Shown here piece after piece: positions 1 to 6,426 of a stretch of 14,401 nucleotides of DNA (positions are counted from its first letter, which is position 1; every line of letters begins with the position of its first letter). The stretch comes from an uncultured Rivibacter sp. (GTDB lineage: Bacteria > Pseudomonadota > Gammaproteobacteria > Burkholderiales > Burkholderiaceae), in NCBI GenBank assembly GCA_946481025.1, contig CAMLNA010000115.1, forward strand, positions 1 through 14,401, given 5' to 3'. Both the position numbers and the translations under genes were made by a program. A model generated the notes under the pieces. The model did no database searches. It saw nothing but the letters and a program-made list of their open reading frames with translations, and was not told the DNA's origin.

Positions 1-353
1 CCGTCGGCCACGCGCAGGCAGGCGCCCAGGTTGTGCGGGTCGGTCACGCCGTCGAGCACCAGCAGCAGCGGCGGGCCTTCCACCGCGTCGAGCAGGTCGT
101 CGAGCGACTTGGCCTGCGGCACCGGCAGCACCTTGGCTACCACGCCCTGGTGGCGGTGGGTGCCGCAGAGCTTGTGCAGGCGCTCGTTGTCGCTTTCGAT
201 GAGGCGCACGCCGGCCTCCTTGGCGCGCTCGACGAACTGGCGCATGCGCTGGTCGCGGCGTTCGGCGTCGAGGTGCAGCTCGGCGATGGATTGCGGCGCC
301 GTCTTCAGGCGCACGGTGACGGCATGGAAGCCGAACAGGATCTTGGCGGACAT
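1..353 (-). CDS. rlmB: 23S rRNA (guanosine-2'-O-)-methyltransferase RlmB, N-terminal part (cut by window edge)
   Basis: The minus-strand reading frame opens at an ATG (complement of 351-353) and runs off the window after 117 codons; the family is usually about 250 residues. It begins MSAKILFGFHAVTVRL, the typical substrate-binding start of SpoU/TrmH-family RlmB proteins, and reaches the first SpoU methyltransferase motif near residues 97-117 (LLLVLDGVTDPHNLGACLR). The family 2'-O-methylates a guanosine (G2251 in E. coli numbering) of 23S rRNA in the ribosomal peptidyl-transferase region, using S-adenosylmethionine. The C-terminal knot that binds the cofactor is outside the window. The gene lies 41 bases downstream of the ThDP-enzyme gene on the same strand. 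No Shine-Dalgarno sequence precedes the ATG; a 17-base palindrome sits there instead. RlmB versus another SpoU paralogue is my reading from the N-terminus. Confidence 0.88.
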   Translation of the reverse strand, partial: MSAKILFGFHAVTVRLKTAPQSIAELHLDAERRDQRMRQFVERAKEAGVRLIESDNERLHKLCGTHRHQGVVAKVLPVPQAKSLDDLLDAVEGPPLLLVLDGVTDPHNLGACLRVAD

Positions 354-355
354 GG

Positions 356-372
356 GCGCGGATTATCCGCGC
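356..372 (-). promoter_or_regulatory. Perfect palindrome directly before the rlmB start codon
   Basis: The sequence GCGCGGAT-T-ATCCGCGC is a perfect inverted repeat with 8-base arms and a single central base, ending three bases before the rlmB ATG. In RNA it could form a six-pair stem with a five-base loop. On the minus strand its centre reads GATAAT, which fits a -10 element (5 of 6) and would put transcription start almost at the ATG. It could be a start-proximal hairpin, a repressor site or a short-leader promoter; the sequence alone does not decide. Confidence 0.4.
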
Positions 373-394
373 GGTGCCGCCAGCGGCAGCAGCC

Positions 395-2092
395 TCATCG
401 GCCCGGGCGCTTGCTCGCCGCCTCCCGGATCGCGGCCAGCGTGGTGCGGCTCGTGCTCACGTCGGCGTCCAGCTTCAGGTGCAGCAACGTGGGCCTGCCG
501 CTGTCGAGCGCGGCCTTGAAGGCCGGCTCGAACTGCTCGGTGCGGTCAAGCGTGTCGGCACGCCAGCCATAGGCGCGGGCCAGTGCCGCGAAGTCGGGGT
601 TGAACAGGTCGCTGCCGCTCACCCGGCCCGGGTATTCGCGCTCCTGGTGCATGCGGATGGTGCCGTACGTGCCGTTGTCGACCACCACGCTGATCAGGCG
701 GCCCGCGCCATAGCCGGTGGCGGTGGCAAGTTCCTGCCCTGTCATGAGGAAGTCGCCGTCACCGGCGATGTTGATCGCGGTGCGCTGCGGGCACAGCAGG
801 CTGGCCGCCACCGCGGCGGGCACGCCGTAGCCCATGGCGCCGCTGGTGGGCGCAAGCTGCGTGCGCCCATGGTGCTGCAGGCCGGGGTACCGGTGGAAGC
901 GATGCAGCCAGCCGCTGTAGTTGCCGGCGCCGTTGGTGTAGATGGCGTCGGGCGCCAGGCGGCTCATCACCTTCACCACCTCGGCCATGTCGAGCGGAGC
1001 CACCGGCGCCGGCATGAGGTTGGCCTCGTAGTCGGCGTGGGCCGCGGCTGCCCACTCGCCCCACGCCACCTGCGGTGGGGCGGTCAGGGTTTCGAGCGCC
1101 TTGCCGGCGTTGGCCATGCTCGACTGCAGCATCAGGTCGGCGGCGTACACGCGGCCCAGCTCTTCGGGGCCGGCATGCACGTGCACGAGCTTCTGCTGCG
1201 GCCGCGGCGGCTCCAGCAGCGTGTAGCCGCTGGTGGTCATTTCACCCAGGCGCGGGCCGACCGCGATCACCAGGTCGGCCTCCTTGATGCGCGCGGCGAG
1301 CCTGGGGTTGATGCCGATGCCCACGTCACCCGCATACAGCGGGTGACGGTTGTCGAAGGTGTCCTGGAAGCGGAACGCGTTGCCCACCGGCAGCTGCCAG
1401 TTCTCGGCGAAGCGCTGCAGCGCCAGCGCGCTCTCGGCGGTCCAACCGCTGCCGCCGGCGATGACGAAGGGGCGCTTCGCCGCCACGAGCAGGCCGCGCA
1501 GGTCGCGCAAGGCGCCCGGCGCGGGCCAGGCCTGCACCGGCTCCACCCGCGGCAACACCGCCGCGCCGGTGGGCTGGGTCAGCATGTCCTCGGGCAGCAC
1601 CAGCACGACCGGGCCGGGCCGGCCCTGCATGGCCGTGTGGAAGGCCCGCGACACGTATTCAGGCAGGCGGTGGGGGTCGTGCACCTCGGCCACCCACTTG
1701 GCGAAGCCCAGCGTGCCCGGGCCGAACATCTGGCGGTAGTCCACCTCCTGGAAGGCCTCGCGGTCGCGCTGGTCGCTGGCCACCTGGCCGATGAACAGCA
1801 CCATCGGCGTGCTGTCCTGGAATGCGGTGTGCAGCCCGATGCTGGCGTTGGTGGCGCCCGGCCCGCGGGTCACGAAGCAGATGCCGGGCCGGCCGGTGAG
1901 CTTGCCCTGCGCCTCGGCCATGAACGCCGCGCCGCCTTCCTGGCGGCAGGCGATGAAGCGGATGCGATCACGGTGTTCGTGAAACCCGTCGAGCACCGCG
2001 AGGAAACTCTCGCCCGGCACGCCGAAGGCTGTGTCGACTCCTTGTTCGATCAGGCATTCCACCAGTGCATGGCCGGCCAGGCGTGCAGTCAT
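395..2092 (-). CDS. Acetolactate-synthase-like thiamine-diphosphate-binding enzyme
   Basis: A 565-residue protein with the three-domain layout of the acetolactate synthase/benzoylformate decarboxylase superfamily. The N-terminal pyrimidine-binding domain (about 1-170) carries the conserved catalytic glutamate at E52 in CRQEGGAAFMAE. A central domain spans about 190-330. The C-terminal pyrophosphate-binding domain has the metal/ThDP motif beginning GDGDF at 444-448 and closing at D472-N473. These enzymes cleave or join carbon-carbon bonds next to a carbonyl in the cytoplasm. The length fits stand-alone catabolic members, and no small regulatory (IlvH) subunit is adjacent, which argues against a role as the biosynthetic IlvB. 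It diverges from the TetR gene and probably belongs to the catabolic locus. A weak GATAAT -10 (complement of 2125-2130) lies about 33 bases before the ATG. The exact substrate cannot be told; oxalyl-CoA decarboxylase, glyoxylate carboligase or IolD-like hydrolase activities are open alternatives. Confidence 0.85.
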   Translation of the reverse strand: MTARLAGHALVECLIEQGVDTAFGVPGESFLAVLDGFHEHRDRIRFIACRQEGGAAFMAEAQGKLTGRPGICFVTRGPGATNASIGLHTAFQDSTPMVLFIGQVASDQRDREAFQEVDYRQMFGPGTLGFAKWVAEVHDPHRLPEYVSRAFHTAMQGRPGPVVLVLPEDMLTQPTGAAVLPRVEPVQAWPAPGALRDLRGLLVAAKRPFVIAGGSGWTAESALALQRFAENWQLPVGNAFRFQDTFDNRHPLYAGDVGIGINPRLAARIKEADLVIAVGPRLGEMTTSGYTLLEPPRPQQKLVHVHAGPEELGRVYAADLMLQSSMANAGKALETLTAPPQVAWGEWAAAAHADYEANLMPAPVAPLDMAEVVKVMSRLAPDAIYTNGAGNYSGWLHRFHRYPGLQHHGRTQLAPTSGAMGYGVPAAVAASLLCPQRTAINIAGDGDFLMTGQELATATGYGAGRLISVVVDNGTYGTIRMHQEREYPGRVSGSDLFNPDFAALARAYGWRADTLDRTEQFEPAFKAALDSGRPTLLHLKLDADVSTSRTTLAAIREAASKRPGR

Positions 2093-2124
2093 CGTTTCGG
2101 GTCCCGTGCTGGAGATGGGCGGCC

Positions 2125-2130
2125 ATTATC
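2125..2130 (-). promoter_or_regulatory. Possible -10 element for the ThDP-enzyme gene
   Basis: The minus strand reads GATAAT here, matching TATAAT at five of six positions, and would give a leader of about 25 bases to the ATG at 2092. No convincing -35 hexamer stands at the right distance, so it would be weak or activator-dependent. Confidence 0.25.
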
Positions 2131-2183
2131 AAGCGGCGATCCTTGCGATGATGCGGACCCGGGCGCCCGGTTCAGGCCCGAAC

Positions 2184-2203
2184 AATTCACCACACAGTTA
2201 ACA
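2184..2203 (+). promoter_or_regulatory. Half-conserved TetR operator before tetR
   Basis: AATTCACCACACAGTTAACA matches the perfect operator at 2959-2978 at 14 of 20 positions. The left arm (AATTCACC) is identical; the right arm has decayed. It ends seven bases before the tetR ATG, so a bound repressor would block the gene's own transcription or translation start. This is the expected pattern for weak autoregulation. Binding is inferred, not shown. Confidence 0.5.
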
Positions 2204-2210
2204 TTCGACC

Positions 2211-2864
2211 ATGAGCAAGAACCCCTCCGTCGCGGCCGAGGCGCCCCGCCTGCGTGACGCCGAGCGCTCTCAGCAGGCCATCCTGGCGGCTGCCGGCGAG
2301 GAGTTCGCGACGCACGGCCTGGGCGGCGCGCGGGTCGACCGCATCGCCGAGCGCGCGGGTGTCAACAAGCGACTCATCTACTACTACTTCGGCAACAAGG
2401 AAGATCTCTTCCTCGCGGTGCTCGAAGACGCCTACCTGCACATCCGCGAGGCAGAGCGGCAACTGCACCTGACCGACCTGGCGCCGGCCGACGCAGTGCG
2501 CAAGCTCACCGAGTTCACCTGGAACTACTACCTCGACCACCCCGAGTTCCTGACGCTGCTCAACAGCGAGAACCTGCACCGGGCCACGCACCTGGAGCGC
2601 TCGCAGCGGGTGCGCGAGATGAACTCGCCGCTGATCCAGACGCTGGGCGAGATTCTCGAGCGCGGCCGGCTGGAAGGCACGTTCCGCGGCGGCGTCGACC
2701 CGGTGCAGCTGTACATCTCGATCGCCGGGCTGGCGTACTTCTACCTCTCGAACAAGCACACGCTGTCGGCCGTGTTCGGCCGCAACCTCATGACGCCCAA
2801 GGCGCGCAACGAGCGCCTGTCGCACATCACCGACGTGATCCTGGGCTACCTGCTGCGCGACTGA
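2211..2864 (+). CDS. TetR/AcrR-family transcriptional repressor
   Basis: A 217-residue protein with a classic TetR N-terminal DNA-binding domain. The helix-turn-helix is near residues 36-67, with the recognition stretch AGVNKRLIYYYFGNKEDLF, which has the family's YYYF-x-NKE-x-LF signature. The rest is an all-helical ligand-binding and dimer domain with PEFLTLLNSENL at about 111-122. TetR proteins normally repress neighbouring genes and release DNA when a small effector binds. The gene sits between the divergent ThDP enzyme and the downstream four-gene operon, and a palindromic operator is found at the operon promoter, with a decayed copy just before this gene. The only early ATG is at 2211. 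No ribosome binding site is visible in front of it, so translation may be weak or leaderless. The effector is likely a substrate or intermediate of the operon. Confidence 0.9.
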   Translation: MSKNPSVAAEAPRLRDAERSQQAILAAAGEEFATHGLGGARVDRIAERAGVNKRLIYYYFGNKEDLFLAVLEDAYLHIREAERQLHLTDLAPADAVRKLTEFTWNYYLDHPEFLTLLNSENLHRATHLERSQRVREMNSPLIQTLGEILERGRLEGTFRGGVDPVQLYISIAGLAYFYLSNKHTLSAVFGRNLMTPKARNERLSHITDVILGYLLRD

Positions 2865-2885
2865 GCGCCCCTCCGTTCGGGCCCC

Positions 2886-2897
2886 ATCCCTAGGGAT
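2886..2897. repeat. 12-bp perfect palindrome ATCCCTAGGGAT
   Basis: A perfect self-complementary 12-mer lies between the tetR stop and the operon promoter, about 30 bases upstream of the -35 hexamer. Its position suits an activator site, but no family can be named from the sequence. A related TAGGGAT occurs at 9583-9589 upstream of another gene. Confidence 0.35.
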
Positions 2898-2899
2898 AA

Positions 2900-2925
2900 C
2901 GCGCAGCCCGCGACGGGCTCGCGCG
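2900..2925 (+). terminator. GC-rich hairpin after tetR, possible terminator
   Basis: CGCGC-AGCCCG, loop CGA, then CGGGCT-c-GCGCG forms an 11-pair stem with one bulged C and a three-base loop, 36 bases past the tetR stop. There is no U-tract after it, so termination would be inefficient or Rho-assisted. It ends two bases before the -35 hexamer of the next promoter and may insulate that promoter from tetR readthrough. Confidence 0.45.
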
Positions 2926-2927
2926 GG

Positions 2928-2957
2928 TTGACGCTCGTTTGCGCGCCTGCCTAGAAT
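2928..2957 (+). promoter_or_regulatory. Sigma70-type promoter of the catabolic operon
   Basis: A -35 hexamer TTGACG (2928-2933, 5 of 6) and a -10 hexamer TAGAAT (2952-2957, 5 of 6) are separated by 18 bases. This is the strongest housekeeping-type promoter in the window. Transcription would begin near 2964, inside the palindrome at 2959-2978, which is the geometry of a promoter blocked by a repressor. Confidence 0.7.
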
Positions 2958-2958
2958 C

Positions 2959-2978
2959 AATTCACCAATCGGTGAATT
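2959..2978. promoter_or_regulatory. Perfect TetR-type operator at the operon promoter
   Basis: AATTCACC-AATC-GGTGAATT is an inverted repeat with exact 8-base arms and a 4-base centre, a typical size for a TetR dimer site. It starts one base after the -10 hexamer and covers the predicted transcription start. A half-conserved copy precedes the tetR gene at 2184-2203, which ties both sites to this regulator. DNA binding is inferred. Confidence 0.7.
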
Positions 2979-3016
2979 AAACCGTGCCCCGACACGCAAC
3001 CGAGGAGACATCCACC

Positions 3017-4000
3017 ATGGCCCTGCACCGCGCCCTCGCCCTGGCTTCTCTCGCCTGCCTCGCAGCGCTCACCGCCACGAGCGTTTCGGCACAAGCCAAC
3101 GGCTACCCCAACAAGCCCATCCGCGTGGTCGTGCCGTTCGCGGCCGGCAGCACGACGGACATCATTGCCCGCGCCATCACCGACAAGCTCTCGGCCAGCA
3201 TGGGCCAGCAGCTGGTGGTGGACAACCGCGCCGGCGCCAGCGGCACCATCGGCCAGGCGGCGGTGGCCGCCGCGGCGGCCGACGGCTACACGATCATGAT
3301 CCACTCGTCGTCGCACACGGTGAGCCCGTCCACCTTCGCGAAGCTGCCCTTCGACACGGTGGCCGACTTTGCCGGCGTGACGCCCATCTCGACCACCCCC
3401 AACGTGCTGGTCATCTCGCCGGCCAAGAACGTGAAATCCGTGAAGGACCTGCTGGCGCTGGCCAGGAGCCAGCCCGGCGGCCTGAACTTCGCGTCGGCCG
3501 GCCAGGGCAGCGCCACGCACCTCAATGCCGAGAAGTTCAAGATGGCCGCCGGCCTCACTGCCACCAACATCCCGTTCAAGGGTTCGGCCGAGGCGGTGAC
3601 CGAGGTCATCGCCGGCCGGGTGGACTACTACTTCTCGCCCATCGCGCCGGTGATCGGCCAGATCAAGGACGGCCAGCTGCTGGCCCTCGCGGTGGGCTCG
3701 CCCAAGCGGGCCAGCGCCCTGCCCGACGTGCCCACCACCGCCGAAGCCGGCGTGCCCGGCTCGGAGTTCAACTTCTGGATCGGCATGATGGCGCCGGCCA
3801 AGACGCCGCGCGAGATCGTGAACCGCCTGCACGAGGAAGTGGTCAAGGCCCTGGCCTCGCCCGAGGTCAAGGAACGCTTCGTCAAGCTCGGCGCCGACGC
3901 GTGGACCCTGCCCCCGCAGCAGTTCGACGCCTACATCAAGGCCGAGATCGAGTCCAACGCCAAGCTGGTGAAGGCGGCCGGCCTCTCGCCCGCCCAGTGA
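3017..4000 (+). CDS. Bug/TctC-family periplasmic solute-binding protein
   Basis: A 327-residue secreted protein. Residues 1-25 form a signal peptide with a hydrophobic core (ALALASLACLAALTA) and a likely cleavage site after SVSA. The mature part opens PNKPIRVVVPFAAGSTTD, the Bug-family ligand loop, followed by VVDNRAGASGTIG and ADGYTIMI. These features mark the tripartite tricarboxylate transporter receptor (TctC) family, which captures carboxylated or otherwise small polar ligands in the periplasm. I chose the ATG at 3017 because GAGGAG (3002-3007) stands nine bases before it and the signal peptide starts there; a GTG at 2984 in the same frame is less likely. It is the first gene of the operon. 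No TctA/TctB membrane genes are nearby, as is common for the many orphan Bug genes of Burkholderiales. It may serve uptake or sensing of the substrate. Confidence 0.9.
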   Translation: MALHRALALASLACLAALTATSVSAQANGYPNKPIRVVVPFAAGSTTDIIARAITDKLSASMGQQLVVDNRAGASGTIGQAAVAAAAADGYTIMIHSSSHTVSPSTFAKLPFDTVADFAGVTPISTTPNVLVISPAKNVKSVKDLLALARSQPGGLNFASAGQGSATHLNAEKFKMAAGLTATNIPFKGSAEAVTEVIAGRVDYYFSPIAPVIGQIKDGQLLALAVGSPKRASALPDVPTTAEAGVPGSEFNFWIGMMAPAKTPREIVNRLHEEVVKALASPEVKERFVKLGADAWTLPPQQFDAYIKAEIESNAKLVKAAGLSPAQ

Positions 4001-4050
4001 CACGCCCTGACATCCACTCCAGCCCCAAGCACTGCACTGCACCGCTCACC

Positions 4051-5214
4051 ATGGCCACCCAACGACTCGGACTCATCATGCATGGCGTCACCGGACGCAT
4101 GGGCATGAACCAGCACCTCATCCGCTCCATCGTCGCCATCCGAAGGCAAGGCGGCGTGACGCTTTCCAGCGGCGACCGCGTGATGCCCGACCCCATCCTG
4201 ATCGGCCGCAATGCCGAGAAGATCGAGGCGCTGGCACGAGCCCACGGCGTCGAGCGCTGGGGCACCGACCTCGACGCCGCGCTGGCCAACCCGGCCGACA
4301 CGCTGTTCTTCGATGCCGGCACCACCCAGATGCGGCCGCAGCTGCTGGCGAAGGCCATCCGCGCCGGCAAGCACGTGTACTGCGAGAAGCCGATCGCCAC
4401 CAACCTGAACGAGGCCGTCGAGATCGCGCGCCTCGCGCAGGGTGCCGGCATCAAGCACGGCGCGGTGCAGGACAAGCTTTTCCTGCCCGGGCTGCGCAAG
4501 CTCGACATGCTGCGCCGCGCGGGCTTCTTCGGCCGCATGCTCGCGGTGCGCATCGAATTCGGCTACTGGGTGTTCGAAGGCGACCTGCAGCCGATCCAGC
4601 GCCCGTCGTGGAACTACCGCAAGGAAGACGGCGGCGGGATGATCCTCGACATGATGTGCCACTGGCGCTACGTGCTGGACAACCTGTTCGGCGAGGTACG
4701 GTCGGTGTCGTGCATCGGGGCCACGCACGTCCCCCGGCGCTGGGACGAAAACGGCAAGGCCTATGCGGCCACTGCCGACGACGCGGCCTACGCCACCTGT
4801 GAACTCGAGGGCCATGGCGGCGAGCCGGTGATCGCGCAGCTGAACATGAGCTGGGCCACCCGCGTGCGGCGCGACGACCTCGTCACCTTCCACGTGGACG
4901 GCACCGACGGCTCGGCGGTGGCCGGGCTTTCCAGCTGCCGCGCGCAGCCGCGCGTGGCCACGCCGCGGCCGGTGTGGAATCCGGACGAAAGACAGGCGAT
5001 GAACTTCTTCGACCAGTGGCAGGAGATCCCGGATACGACGACCTACGACAACGGCTTCAAGATCCAGTGGGAACACTTCATCCGCCATGTGGCGGAGGAC
5101 GCGCCGTACAAGTGGACGCTGCCCGAAGGCGCCAAGGGCGTGCAGCTGGTGGAGGCCGCGCTCGATTCGTGGAAGCAACGCCGCTGGGTCGACGTGCCGG
5201 CGCTCGAAGTCTGA
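4051..5214 (+). CDS. Gfo/Idh/MocA-family NAD(P)-dependent oxidoreductase
   Basis: A 387-residue protein with an N-terminal Rossmann fold and the family's C-terminal alpha/beta domain. CEKPIA at residues 111-116 is the conserved lysine motif of the family. GGGMILDMMCH places the likely catalytic aspartate and histidine at D200 and H204. The dinucleotide loop reads GVTGRMG (about 12-18) rather than the usual GxGxxG, and resembles the DapB-type loop. Family members oxidise a secondary alcohol of a sugar, cyclitol or related polyol with NAD(P). The ATG at 4051 is chosen because it starts the Rossmann strand directly (TQRLGLIMHG); upstream in-frame residues overlap the Bug gene and are basic and disordered. 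It follows the Bug gene by 50 bases and precedes the DUF993 gene by 11, so the genes are probably co-transcribed. No clear ribosome binding site is seen. Confidence 0.87.
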   Translation: MATQRLGLIMHGVTGRMGMNQHLIRSIVAIRRQGGVTLSSGDRVMPDPILIGRNAEKIEALARAHGVERWGTDLDAALANPADTLFFDAGTTQMRPQLLAKAIRAGKHVYCEKPIATNLNEAVEIARLAQGAGIKHGAVQDKLFLPGLRKLDMLRRAGFFGRMLAVRIEFGYWVFEGDLQPIQRPSWNYRKEDGGGMILDMMCHWRYVLDNLFGEVRSVSCIGATHVPRRWDENGKAYAATADDAAYATCELEGHGGEPVIAQLNMSWATRVRRDDLVTFHVDGTDGSAVAGLSSCRAQPRVATPRPVWNPDERQAMNFFDQWQEIPDTTTYDNGFKIQWEHFIRHVAEDAPYKWTLPEGAKGVQLVEAALDSWKQRRWVDVPALEV

Positions 5215-5225
5215 GGCGGCCCGCG

Positions 5226-6419
5226 ATGGCACAAGCACTCGCGATCACCCTCCCCACCGCAGCCCGCACGCTGGAGCGCTACGCCCTGCGCGGCCAGCCG
5301 CCCGCCCGGCCGGCGCCGGGCGTCGGGTTCAACCGCATTGCGTACTCGGCCGCACACGTGGTGGCCGACCCGCTGGCGGCCGCGGACCCTTGGCTGCAGT
5401 GCGCCGTGGATTGGGAGGCCACCATCGCCTACCGCCGCCGGCTCTGGTCGCTCGGGCTGGGGGTGGCCGAGGCGATGGACACCGCGCAGCGCGGCATGGG
5501 GCTGGACTGGCCCACGTCGCTGGAGCTCATCCGCCGTTCGCTCGACGCCGCGAAGGACGTGCCGGGCGCATTGATCGCCAGCGGCTGCGGCACGGATCAC
5601 CTCGCACCCGAAGCCGCGAAGAACGTCGACGACGTGGTGCGCGCCTACGAGGAGCAAATGGCCGCCATCGAAAAGCTCGGCGGCCGGCTCATCGTGATGG
5701 CGAGCCGCGCGCTGGCCCGGGTGGCCCGAAGCCCCGCGGACTACGAGCGGGTGTACGACCGCATCCTGAGCCAGGCCCGGCAGCCGGTCGTGCTGCACTG
5801 GCTGGGCGACATGTTCGACCCGGCGCTGGCCGGCTACTGGGGCAGCACGGACCTCGACGCCGCCATGGACACGGCGCTGGGGATCATCGCGGCCCATGCG
5901 GGCAAGGTCGATGGCATCAAGATCTCGCTGCTCGACAAGGACAAGGAGATCACCATGCGCAGGCGCCTGCCGCCGGGCGTGCGCATGTACACGGGCGACG
6001 ACTTCAACTATGCCGAGCTGATTGCCGGCGACGGCCACGGCACCGAGCCCACGCACGGCCGCAGCGACGCGCTGCTGGGGATCTTCGATGCCATCGCGCC
6101 CGCGGCGAGCGCCGCGCTGGCCGAACTGGCGCAGGGCCGCCCCCAGGCCTTCCATGACATCCTGGGACCCACCGTGCCGCTGTCGCGCCACATCTTCCAG
6201 GCACCCACCCGCTTCTACAAGACCGGCGTGGTGTTCATGGCCTGGCTCAACGGGCACCAGCGGCACTTCACCATGGTGGGCGGCCAACAGGGCACGCGCT
6301 CGTTGCAGCACCTGAGCGAGCTGTTCCGCCTGGCCGATGCCGCCAACCTGCTCGAAGCGCCCGAACTCGCCGTCTCTCGCATGAGGACGCTGCTCGCGCT
6401 GCATGGCGTGGAGGCCTGA
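5226..6419 (+). CDS. DUF993 / dihydrodipicolinate-synthase-like protein
   Basis: A 397-residue protein that I read as a DUF993 family member, a branch of the class I aldolase/DHDPS TIM-barrel proteins. Supporting stretches are FNRIAYSAAHVVADPL (35-50), LPVVL-type strand QPVVLHWLGDMFDP (186-199) and GKVDGIKISLLDKDKE (226-241). In the last, K232 lies where DHDPS-type enzymes hold their Schiff-base lysine. True DHDPS enzymes are near 290 residues, so this is longer. DHDPS relatives condense, cleave or dehydrate 2-keto acids, and a retro-aldol or dehydratase step would fit the operon, but the activity of DUF993 is not established to my knowledge. The ATG at 5226 is chosen because GAGGCGG overlaps the preceding stop (5213-5219) at a good distance. 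It is probably translationally coupled to both neighbours. Confidence 0.8.
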   Translation: MAQALAITLPTAARTLERYALRGQPPARPAPGVGFNRIAYSAAHVVADPLAAADPWLQCAVDWEATIAYRRRLWSLGLGVAEAMDTAQRGMGLDWPTSLELIRRSLDAAKDVPGALIASGCGTDHLAPEAAKNVDDVVRAYEEQMAAIEKLGGRLIVMASRALARVARSPADYERVYDRILSQARQPVVLHWLGDMFDPALAGYWGSTDLDAAMDTALGIIAAHAGKVDGIKISLLDKDKEITMRRRLPPGVRMYTGDDFNYAELIAGDGHGTEPTHGRSDALLGIFDAIAPAASAALAELAQGRPQAFHDILGPTVPLSRHIFQAPTRFYKTGVVFMAWLNGHQRHFTMVGGQQGTRSLQHLSELFRLADAANLLEAPELAVSRMRTLLALHGVEA

Positions 6420-6426
6420 GACCGGC

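Noticed and set aside
374..2257. Long plus-strand open frame (627 codons) opposite the ThDP-enzyme gene
   Set aside because: It is rich in His, Arg, Gly and Ala with no domain pattern, as expected of antisense frames in GC-rich DNA. The minus strand holds a clear ThDP enzyme with its E52 and GDG motifs.
2891..2900. TAGGGATAAC, the first ten bases of the I-SceI homing site
   Set aside because: The match stops after ten bases and no intron or endonuclease gene is near; it is part of the ATCCCTAGGGAT palindrome.
4027..4044. GCACT repeats in the gap between the Bug and dehydrogenase genes
   Set aside because: Only two and a half copies of a five-base unit; too short to claim a function.
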